Shown piece by piece: positions 47,686 to 56,080 of a DNA stretch of 64,000 nt (its first letter is position 1; every line of letters begins with the position of its first letter). Origin of the DNA: Isoetes taiwanensis (Eukaryota; Streptophyta; Lycopodiopsida; Isoetales; Isoetaceae); assembly GCA_021234155.1 (NCBI GenBank), contig JAJEKV010000015.1, forward strand, positions 8,040,270-8,104,269, read 5' to 3'. The translations under genes and the position numbers were made by a program. The notes under the pieces are model-generated. The model was not told the origin of the DNA and ran no database searches. It was given only the letters and a program-made list of their open reading frames with translations.

Positions 47686-49140
47686 GGCTAGAGAACGAGG
47701 CCCCAGAAGCCACCCGTCACCCTTTCACGGCTACCTCCACCAATGGTTTTCACACCGCGATTTGCGGTGGCCAGGAAACCGATTTCGACACTCGTGAGCC
47801 CCGGCCCTCTGTTGCGTGCCGCGTGGCTACCACCACCAATGCGATTCACGCCACCACCTCCGCTCAGGTGCCCGTTTGCCACCACCCATGCATTTCACTC
47901 CTCCAAAACACAGACAACAAGGCAACCATCCTCCACCCAGTCGTTTTACTCCGGTCGATCCCGGACTCCCTCCTCCCTTGGTTCAACCTTTAGACAGCCC
48001 ACACGGCCGCGACATGACACACCATCCGCTGTTGCCTTGTAGGATGCCACTCCTAGTGAAAGTAGTCAGCACCATGCCACTCCGTGTTTTATGAGACTTA
48101 CGGAGCTACTCAACTACGCCATCCTCGACTTCTTTTCCAAGGGAAAGGCAAACTTCTTCCACACGGGATCAACATACACCTAGTCTCCTTTGCAGACGAC
48201 AAGTACAACGCCAGTTCCTACAATGTCGGATGTATCTCGACGAGGACACGCCAAAGCCACAAGACTCTATGTTCGAATTCAAAGCTCACGTAAGTAAGAA
48301 TCTTAAGCTTAAACTTACACAAGAAAGCATGTACAACCATTAGAAAAAGAAACTTATGGATCGAGGCTCACTTTGAGGGCAACACATACAAAGTAATCGT
48401 TGTTCTCAACGCGTTGTATGCTTAAGATGGACTAAAGGAATTGAGGTTGATTCGTGATAGTTCTGATTCAATGACTCGCTAGACCAAAGGGGCTACTTGG
48501 CCTTCAATATTAGGCCGATTGTGGTGAGAAGTTTTCTTACACACTGGTGGCCACACCATCCGTCAAACGGCCTTCAAATTGATTCATGCTTTAGGCAACA
48601 GACGACTTGACCGCTTTGAAGAAAAGGCTTGACAAGAATCCGGGCATCAATGACTATCGCCATTCAGAGGCATAACCCGAGTTCATGCCCTTCAATGTGT
48701 TTCTGGATGGAAGGTTTCTTTAAGGAGTCTTGTGAGAAACTCCCTAACAGCCCTATGTACCACTTGAGTGACAATTTCCTAAACAAAGAAGTCTACGATA
48801 ATTATAAGGAGATGTGTGTTGAAATTGGAGAACGCTATGTCCGCTACTCTTACTTTCTCACGTGCTCTTTTGGAAAAAAGAGTTTTCTCGTGTGTCCATT
48901 CCTAGAAAGCATAGGATGTTTGTTTGTGCTACATGCTCGAATTAAAAGCTCGAGAGACAAAATGCAAGGACACTTCACACTAAAAGTAAGCTTTCAAGAC
49001 GTGTTCTTGCCTAGTTCTACTTAAAAGTAGGTTCTTTCCTAAACATGTTTTCATTTCAGATGCATTGAAAGAGAAACTGAACAGGCACAGAGAACAGCAA
49101 TCCTTAGAAAGGAGAAAATTGACAAAACATAGGAAGAAAA

Positions 49141-50280
49141 ATGGAGCAACCACTCAACTACATATCGGTTGTTATTGATGGAATGGACCAGAAGAAGACC
49201 ACCTTACCACACTTTGTCAATGTGCCTAAGGATGCTGCTGAAGAAGATTTCATACACCTGCATGTTGTTGGTGCTATGGTATTTAATGGAAAACTATCTT
49301 GCAAGGCATTTTTGAACTATCCAAACGTTCATGCTGATCCAAATCTGACTATCACAATTTTGAATAAGCTTCTTTCCAATCTAGAACATATACCACCGGT
49401 TCTGTACCTTCAGCTAGACAACACGACAAGAGAAAATAAGAATCAGGCGTTGTTTGCTTACTGTGCTATGCTAGTTGAGAAACAAATCTTCAAGAAGGTG
49501 AAGATTGGTTTCCTGCTTGTTGGTCATACACACGATCAAATTGATCAGATGTTCAGTAGGTTCTCTAAACGTCTTGCTCGAAAAAAGCTCGACCTACCAG
49601 CAATGATTGAGGTTATCCAAGATTCTTACAATCCTCGTCCAGACATCGAGTTATTAGAAGAAACTTATGATTTCAAGGAATGGATTTTTCGGAGAGATCA
49701 ACTGGGTCACTGTGCTATTGAGCCCTTGAGAAACATTACATTTCAGCATCAGATCAAAATTTCACTTGTAGATGGCAAGGCCATCTTACAAGGAAAGAAA
49801 TATGCCACATCCTTGCAGTGGCAGCCAGCAGCAGGTATTCAATTCATTCGCACCATCCCCAATACTAGTTCCATGCTCTCTGCAGAGCAAATGCCTCTAA
49901 AAAGCTTGAAAGAAATCACAAAGAGTAAAAAGGAGGGAAGAGCATTTGACTCAAACAAATCATTGGATTATATTGAGACAAGTATTCAGTCCTGCTCTAA
50001 CCACTTTGGGGAGGCAGATGCTTTATGGTGGCCTCAGTTTTTTTCTCGGCAACGTGACATGTTGCAAGCTTCATTACAAGGTCGAAGACCAGTTACATTC
50101 AACTGGCCATCTAGGCAAACTCTCCCTGTGCAAGTTGAGAATCAAGAGGAACAAGTAGAGATATTAGCCAGCTCAGATGAAGATGACAGAGTCATGTACA
50201 CCGCCCCAGGGCGCACGGTACAACAAGTTGCTTTCGATATCCGTTCGGGTCCGAGAGATTCGAGAAAGGAATGCTCATAG
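49141..50280 (+). CDS. DUF7869 core, putative RNase H-fold transposase domain (open segment)
   Basis: This is the longest open frame in the window, 379 codons. IDGMDQKKTTLPHF (Asp13, Asp16), LQLDNTTRENKNQ (Asp93, Asn94) and VGHTHDQIDQMFSRFSKRL (His129, His131, Asp135) are the three family blocks of DUF7869. I infer that Asp13, Asp93 and an acidic residue near Asp132/Asp135 form a DDE/D-like metal site. That would fit its place inside a TIR element, but I know of no proof. The Met at 49141 is internal to the original gene, because conserved sequence lies upstream in another frame. A shift at 50271-50280 separates the core from its C-terminal part. Confidence 0.8.
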   Translation: MEQPLNYISVVIDGMDQKKTTLPHFVNVPKDAAEEDFIHLHVVGAMVFNGKLSCKAFLNYPNVHADPNLTITILNKLLSNLEHIPPVLYLQLDNTTRENKNQALFAYCAMLVEKQIFKKVKIGFLLVGHTHDQIDQMFSRFSKRLARKKLDLPAMIEVIQDSYNPRPDIELLEETYDFKEWIFRRDQLGHCAIEPLRNITFQHQIKISLVDGKAILQGKKYATSLQWQPAAGIQFIRTIPNTSSMLSAEQMPLKSLKEITKSKKEGRAFDSNKSLDYIETSIQSCSNHFGEADALWWPQFFSRQRDMLQASLQGRRPVTFNWPSRQTLPVQVENQEEQVEILASSDEDDRVMYTAPGRTVQQVAFDIRSGPRDSRKECS

Positions 50281-50786
50281 CTGTCCCAGCTGATAATGAT
50301 GAATCTGGGAAGCCATTCTGGCTAGCTAAAGTACTGGAGGTAACAAGAGAGGATGGAATTCCCACTCAATTAAAAGTGCACTGGATGAGAACAAATGCTG
50401 CCAGTGCTTTCAGTGGGAGTTATACTTTGGAGATGGTAAAAACAGGAGTGGGAAAGAGAGCAAAGTCCAAAGCAAGCACTGCTGTCATAGATCTAACTGA
50501 AGTAAAGGTTCTTGCATATGACTTTGTTCTGACTGCTGCTAATAAGTTACGTATGGTCACTCAAACTTTAATAAGGTCGGCATGTGGATTAGACAAACAA
50601 CCTAGAAAGGTGGCAAAAAAAGATGATGATGAAGACTCACTTGTAGACAGTGAGGAAGAAGATCGTTCGAGTACATCCAGTTTTGAGAGTGAAGCTGAGG
50701 ATGAAGGCTCAAGTGATCAGGGAATAAATGAGTCGGAGGATGAGATGCATCCTGATCTTGCTGCAAAATGTAAGTTTGTCCGATGA
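50271..50786 (+). CDS. C-terminal part of the DUF7869-like protein, +1 frame
   Basis: The frame begins GMLIAVPADNDESGKPFWLA and KVLEV, then LKVHWM. This compact beta-rich block resembles the small barrel that follows the core in the family. A long acidic Asp/Glu/Ser tail follows from about codon 115. It overlaps the end of the core frame by ten bases, so one base change split a single protein. The stop at 50784 may be bypassed by a 50-bp intron (GTAAGT at 50770, GTGCAG at 50816) leading to CDDCLSKCP; this is uncertain. Confidence 0.65.
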   Translation: MLIAVPADNDESGKPFWLAKVLEVTREDGIPTQLKVHWMRTNAASAFSGSYTLEMVKTGVGKRAKSKASTAVIDLTEVKVLAYDFVLTAANKLRMVTQTLIRSACGLDKQPRKVAKKDDDEDSLVDSEEEDRSSTSSFESEAEDEGSSDQGINESEDEMHPDLAAKCKFVR

Positions 50787-51120
50787 CTCGAACATGTAAA
50801 GAACAGAAAGTGCAGGTGATGATTGTCTGTCAAAATGTCCTATATTTTTGACAATTTTGTTCATAATTTTGTACAATTTTCACAACCTTGAATATATCAC
50901 TTATTTGTCACTCTACTACCCTTGCTATTTTTTTTATTGCCCCTTTTTTGCCACACTTTATAAAAGTACCTATTTTTGGTTCTAAATTAGGAGGATAAAA
51001 AATGCTGTTTAAAATTTTTGCATGTGAGTTATGTTCAATCAACCCCTCGAAAAAGGTACCTAAATTAATTAAATTGTCACACCTGTCACAAAAAAATCAT
51101 AAAAATGGACTTTTTTAAGG

Positions 51121-51198
51121 GAATTTTAGGGAATCTTTCAAAGATTCCTTTTGAAGTGCGTTTCCAGCAAATAAGTGCGTTTCATTTTAAACTTTGTT
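51121..51198 (-). repeat. Right terminal inverted repeat
   Basis: Read inward on the minus strand it gives AACAAAGTTTAAAATGAAAC, CGCACTTATTT, then AAACGCACTTC as a direct rather than inverted second copy. TTTGAAAGATTCCCTAAAAT follows. It is about 13 bases longer than the left end. Confidence 0.85.
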
Positions 51199-51714
51199 TA
51201 AGGCGGTCTTGCGTTGGGGTCTGATGTCTCCCCCACTTCTCCTTCCCGCTGTTCTTCTTCGGCTCCTATTTCGACCTCCTCTTCGTCCTGCTCCTCGTCC
51301 TCCTCCTCTCCGTCGGATGATGTTGGGTGAGGCTCTTCGATATGGACGAGCTCTTGCAGCATGTCCTCCCTCCGCTTAGTTTTCATCTCCTGTTGTCTCT
51401 CCCTTCTTTCTCTCTCATCCATTTCCTCTTCGCATTCCCTTACCTTCTCCTTCCCCTTCCTCTTCTTTGAAGGCCCCTCCATCTGCTGCTATTGCTGCTC
51501 TTCTTGTTGCTGCTTCTACTCTTCTTGTTGCTGCTACTGTTGGGGCCTCCCCTCACTCCCTGTGCGCGTACCCGGACGACGGTCTTGTCGGTGCGCTGTA
51601 TCCTTTAGGGTGAGGTGCTCGGGGCTCGCTCGTCTGTGGTGCGGCTAGCTCCACCATGCTGGGCCTCTTCCAGGGGCTCCTAACTTTTCTTGCGGTGCAC
51701 TTGGTGCACGCCAT
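51199..51714 (-). pseudogene. Upstream half of the reading frame interrupted by the transposon
   Basis: The minus strand starts MACTKCTARKVRSPWKRP at 51714. A Gln-rich stretch follows in which several Gln codons read TAG or TAA. Then comes an open frame from 51482: MEGPSKKRKGKEKVRE, a Glu/Arg-rich coiled-coil-like part and an acidic run to ..SDPNARPP. The TAA ending it is made of target duplication plus transposon. CAG/CAA to TAG/TAA changes are C-to-T transitions, as expected for methylated, silenced repeats. The product is unknown; it could itself be a transposon protein. Confidence 0.45.
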
Positions 51715-51899
51715 ATTTTACGGTTAGGGAAACTGACTAACTTAAGCTGGAGATCAAGAGAGAGAGGGTTTAGGGCGAAATTAGAGAAAGAGGCTAAAAT
51801 GATGTTTAAAAAGAGAAAGATGCTCTCCTTGCCACGAGATATTCCATCGTCATTATTATTCCTATTAATTAGCCACCCTTATTAATTGTTATTCCTTTT

Positions 51900-52196
51900 T
51901 ATTATGGTTTGGCCAAGGTCGCGGATGACGACCAAGTGACACCTGTATGGCGGCAAATTTTGCTATTGTTCGGGCAATTATCTTTGACTGGTCATTTGCA
52001 ATGGCTGGCGATTGGCGTCCTCCGCCCGCTTCACTTTGGTAGACGGGGAGAACCGTGGGGCGCACCGATTGTGGTGGATTACGTGCTAGCGGGCGAGCAA
52101 TGCCTACACTTGATCACTGGCGCCGGGCATGCGGGGTGGACGGCGGGGAAGTAGACTCAGACCATCATTTTGTTCTTGCAGATAGATTGGCGGTGT
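51900..52196 (+). pseudogene. LINE endonuclease C-terminal fragment
   Basis: The frame reads LRPLHFGRRGEPWGAPIVV then DYVLAGEQCLHLITG. After a shift comes VDSDHHFVLADRLAV. (I/V)DYVL and SDH(H)F are the last two conserved blocks of LINE apurinic-type endonucleases; the His of SDH is catalytic. The enzyme would nick target DNA to prime reverse transcription. Confidence 0.7.
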
Positions 52197-52739
52197 AGAA
52201 AGGCACCCATTGCCCCAACACCCCATGTACCACCCGGTTTGCGTCTGGACTATGATCATGCGGCGGTCTATGCGAGGATGCTTGAGCATGAGCCGCCGGG
52301 GAGTGCTGCAGCGACTCCCACACTTCAACAACAGGCGGCCCGGTGAACCCGGCTCCTTCGAGGGGTAGGGGATGGATGCTTTGGGAGAGGCAGCTCTCGG
52401 CGATCCACAAGGGCTGCAACCACCTTCCCCGCAATCACTGGTTCGATGGCTAATGTCCGGGGCTGGCGAGGGCTCGCCATGTCTTTGGACCCCACCATTC
52501 GCCCTTGGCCCGTCCCGTCAATACCGCTCCTTCCTCAAGACCAAGAAAGCCGGGTACCTTGTGGAGCACCAGCAAGATGTTTGGTCTACTAGACCGCCAC
52601 CCTAGGACCTTCTAGAGAAAGGTCTTGAGTAAGCTGCCGCGACCCACGGAAATATTACCCGAGGAACAATGGGTGAGATACTTGCGGCCGGGTATGACCC
52701 AATGGGAAGCCGCAACACCGGTACCTCATGAGACAGGGC

Positions 52740-53840
52740 CTAGTAAGCTGGTCATTCTTGAAGGGATGTCATAATGGGCCTGCAATGCCCTCGCTAACGG
52801 AAAGCGCCAGATTTGGATGGTATGCGTGCGAGCTTCTCAAGTGGGCGGGCCCCCAATGGTGCGGTTCTCACAAAGACTCTTCAACGAGGGGGCATTGCAA
52901 GAAGGCTTCCCCGCCTTTGGACTACCCGGTAGAGTTGTGCCCATATACAAAGCGGGGGACCCCCACAGCCCGACCAACTATCGTACCATTATGGTGGGGT
53001 TACGTCTTTGCCAAGTTGCTCAGGGATTCTTGAGCAAGCGATTGACACTTTGGGCGGAGGATGAGAAGTGCGGGCTCACGCCAGGCAGAGCTTCCGCCCA
53101 GGCATTCTACTATTGACCATATCTTCACTCTGCCGAACACTCATAGAGGATAGCGGAATCAACGCAAGAATCAGACTTTGTTGTTTTGTGGATTTCGCAA
53201 AGGCTTTTGACACTGATTGCCTCGAGATAAGTTGTGGGACAGATTGAGGCGACTAGGGACCCCGCCGACTTGCGTGAATGCTATATACGTACTATAATGA
53301 GGCTTGCTCCGGCCGTCTCACACCGTCGGGGAGCCCGTTGTTAGTAGCATTGGGGTGCGCCGTGGCTGCCCTCTATCCCCCGCTCTTGGGCTTGTACATT
53401 GACCAGCTAGAAGAATGGCTAACAGCAGAGCGGGAGGCGCCGGTTGATGCACCACATAATCCGCAACTCATATATGCCGATGATGTTGACTGCTCGCATA
53501 TACCCCAGAGGACATGCAACGCCACCGGATGCTTTGGACACTTTTCGCGCCAATTCACCGACATGAGAGTTAACTTGGCCAAGACAAGGGTGTTCGCCGG
53601 TCCCATCATCCGGCACTCCACGCCTTCCCTCATTCACTTACCAGGGACGGAGTGTAGTGGAGGTGGCTCGCCTTATAAGTATTTGGGCATTGAGTTTTCT
53701 ACTACCACACACCGGGATGCATCCATCGTTACGGGTCTTCGCAGTCGGAAAGCCCTCAGATGCAATGCAAAACAACATCCACAAGGCGTAGTCAGATGCA
53801 TGGGGTCACCGGGCACACTTGTTCGTGGCCTTGGTTGAAC
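52740..53840 (+). pseudogene. LINE reverse transcriptase
   Basis: Visible in order across frames are KAPDLDGM-like sequence (about 52800), VVPIYKAGDPHSPTNYRTI (52935-52990), CCFVDFAKAFDT (about 53180-53215, first catalytic Asp), LLGLYIDQLEEWL (53385-53420), LIYADDV (53466-53488, catalytic YADD) and VNLAKTRVFAG. The GLYID(E/Q)LE block is common in plant LINEs. Several frameshifts and stops make it inactive. Confidence 0.85.
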
Positions 53841-53968
53841 CGTCCTCCTCTATGGGGCGAAGTGTGGGGGCCGTTGATATCCTCACCACTTGGAACGATC
53901 TAGAGCAGTAATGAAGGCCTTCTTGGCCCGAAAGCACCGGGAGTGAAGTCCACGGTCCCATATCGATC

Positions 53969-54670
53969 TTGCTCGAGAGAGGCTTCCTTCCATTACTGAG
54001 GGGCTGGCTGGAACGTCCACATTATTTACTTCGGAAGGTGGTGGCTATGGATGAAGCACGGCTGCCCAACCTTGCTTTGGCGCGTGGCGATGGGCCCTTT
54101 GGCCGACTCAAAGCCCGGGCTGGAAAGACAAGCAAGCCTAGTGGTTCGCTATGGAATGTGCGTGCAATACGAGATGTGGACCGGTGCATACAGGCAGAAG
54201 GGAACGCTGCCCGGTGAAGCAAGACTTGGATGCTTGCTTCATGGCCAAGCTTTGGGATGCGAGAGGCCTGGTCACATGTCAAGGTGGCAAATTATCGACA
54301 AAGCAAGGTTAATCCCATGCTCACGAGGGGCCCACACCACTACCGCGCACCCATCTACCCATGAAAAAGCAGAGTGATTGCTTCCATTCGCCCGCAGTGC
54401 ACACCACCTCCGCATTGAGACGGGGAGATGGATTGGGGAGCCACGTGAGGACGAGAGTCCGGCTGGTCTTTGTCCAGTGGCCATTGAGGATGAAAGTCAC
54501 GCCCTCCGTGCTCTGTCCGGCATTACCAACATATCCGGGCTCGGATGCTCGATTAGTTGTGCCCCATCGGGCCTTGCATGAGCTAACGAGCACGGCCTCT
54601 GTAGGCTTGTTGGGATCGTACCTCCGGGAGGTAATGGATACGCGGACTTCGGTTATGCCCCCCGTCCGAT
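53969..54670 (+). pseudogene. LINE C-terminal region
   Basis: HHLRIETGRWIGEPRED followed by IEDESHALRAL (54400-54520) matches the R.(E/S)TGRW.......R.C..C....(I/V).DE.H.L block at the end of plant LINE proteins. The Cys pair has been lost through a shift. Confidence 0.75.
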
Positions 54671-54734
54671 ATTAACCTCACTGTACTTGTGATTATGTAT
54701 ATAACTATGCGAATATGTCAAAGCATCCTTATTG

Positions 54735-54885
54735 CTACTAAGGTTTTTCCCTAAAACCCTTGAAGCGGGGTTTTAATCCCGGTAGTAATACGCTGCGCTC
54801 TCTCTTTGTACTTGGGTCCCATAGGCCAGTTGGTCTCCGTGGACGATAAAATCATATTCTATTCTATTCTATTCTATTATTTTGG
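54735..54885 (+). repeat. LINE 3' UTR and ATTCT tail
   Basis: Blocks are AAGGTTTTTCCCT, GGGGTTTTAATCCCGGTAGT, CTTGGGTCCCATAGGCCAGT, GGTCTCCGTGGACGATAAAA and a pure ATTCT run. A short tandem repeat instead of poly-A probably serves in target priming for this family. Confidence 0.85.
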
Positions 54886-55964
54886 ATTTTCAAATTTTCT
54901 AATGGTTTGAGGTTTTAATTATAGATTTGTGCCATTTTTCATCCGGGTCTCGGATTTAGATGATTATTTGAACCATTTTGCGCGAAATTTGATGCCAATG
55001 CATAATTTCCACTCAAATTTACTAGAATGCTGATTTGACTCATTCTTTTCCCTAAATCTATAATGTAGCCTAACTCCATGACCCTGCTACTTGGGAAAAA
55101 AAAATTTCTCCCACTTTCGAGGTTCAATGTTGGAATTCTCATTCCATACTCTACTACATCGGTTAATCTACTTAGTCAGGGTTATGACTAGTGCTAGCTC
55201 TTGGTCAACCAAGAACATTGCTTGATATCATTGTGATGCTCCCTGAAAGTATACGACGCCCCACCATATACTCTACGAGAAATCCCCCATCCAGTTGTCA
55301 TAATCATTCGCCTTCCTTTGATAGCAGACCTAATATTTCTTGGTTGCAAGCCTAATATTTTTTATGTCAATTCCTTTTGTTTGAGGCCATCATCCTTCCT
55401 ACAACCATAGAGATCAGAGCATGTTTAGCTACTAATTTGTCTTTGCTATTAGAGATTTTCACTTCTTGAAGCCTTTCCTCAAATTTGTGAGGAGCATACC
55501 CCTAATAACTACCTTTTTTGGATTTCCAAATACTGGTTCAAAGAAGGATTGAAGCTCTGGATACTCCAACAATTTGCTGCCGTTATACTCCTCTAGTCAA
55601 GTGCAATATTTGAAACTCAGATTGGATGCATTGCGCAACTTTAGCAACGCTCTTCATGATCTTCTTTATTGTATAACCAAATTTGCAAGTGGAATCAGAT
55701 GCACCTTTTTGAATCTTGGTACCTGAATTATCATCTGCCCTGATACGGCTACCGTTTTTACAATTGAGATCACAAAAAGAAGCATAATCTAAAATTCACT
55801 AATTACCTTCAAAACTGCATGAAAGAGAGCTGCATAGATTTTTGTTGCAGGCAAAGCTGCACCGAATTTCGTGAAAGATTTTGCTGCACGGAATTCCGTG
55901 AGAGGGAAAAAATTTTGATTTGGCACTACTTATATTTGCTTCTTGCTTGTCCAGTATCATCATT
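54886..55964. other. No gene recognised
   Basis: AT-rich sequence without convincing frames. Confidence 0.5.
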
Positions 55965-56080
55965 ACTGCAAAGGTTTTTTAATCGTAGTAGTAATGGTTG
56001 TACTAGGCCATTGTATGGGTCCCATGGCCTCTTGGTCTTCGTGGACGTTAAAAATCTATTCTATTCTATTATACCATCAT
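55965..56080 (+). repeat. LINE 3' tail, truncated copy
   Basis: It reads AAGGTTTTTTAATCG, AGTAGTAATGGTTG, TATGGGTCCCATGGCCTCTT, CGTGGACGTTAAAA and a short ATTCT run. It shares block order with the end at 54.7-54.9 kb but lacks coding sequence. Confidence 0.8.

Larger units (their letters stand above)
47686..50850 (+). pseudogene. DUF7869-like transposase gene, full extent, frameshifted
   Basis: The start is a guess (ATG 47686, a His/Pro-rich N-terminus to about 48050). Coding-like blocks continue with WIEAHFEGNTYKVIVVLNAL (about 48360-48420). From 48629 a frame gives FFKESCEKLPNSP..HL and FLNKEVYDNYKEM. A shift then gives WKKEFSRVSIPRKHRMFVC (48871-48927) and ATCSN. These are the blocks that precede the DUF7869 core in that family (LP.....K..VY..Y, WK..F..V.IP...RF..C..C). 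An intron at 48986-49059 (GTAAGC...TTTCAG) joins in frame to ALKEKLNRHREQQSLERRKL. One further shift leads into the intact core at 49141. At least four frameshifts or stops disrupt the gene. Confidence 0.7.
42666..51198. mobile_element. DNA transposon with TIRs, TAAG target duplication and two divergent genes
   Basis: The ends are inverted: AACAAGGTTTAAAATGAAAC at the left, and the reverse complement of AACAAAGTTTAAAATGAAAC at the right. The match continues through CGCACTTATTT. TAAG stands immediately outside both ends (42662-42665 and 51199-51202). Inside are a plus-strand DUF7869-like transposase gene (47.7-50.8 kb) and a minus-strand ParB-like/methyltransferase-like gene (47.4-43.2 kb). 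Some 24 GGTATAAATTTATACC palindromes cluster in the introns, 3' end and divergent promoter of the minus gene. A 4-bp duplication is typical of Sola-type elements among others, but I cannot assign the superfamily. Both genes carry frameshifts, so this copy is probably not autonomous. Confidence 0.82.
51900..54885 (+). mobile_element. Decayed LINE (non-LTR retrotransposon)
   Basis: Plus-strand pieces appear in LINE order: the end of an apurinic endonuclease domain, reverse transcriptase, a C-terminal Cys/His-type region and a 3' UTR. The element ends in an ATTCT-repeat tail (54849-54880). Frames change often and the 5' end is not defined. Its 3' UTR blocks recur at 28.3, 36.3 and 56.0 kb, so the family was active in this genome. 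Confidence 0.85.

Noticed and set aside
49141-50280. DUF7869 frame as an ordinary host gene
   Set aside because: It lies between matched terminal inverted repeats with a target duplication, and its upstream and downstream parts are frameshifted.
51640-51714. Histone H3-like N-terminus (MACTKCTARK)
   Set aside because: The resemblance ends after about ten residues; what follows is Gln- and Glu-rich, with no histone fold sequence.
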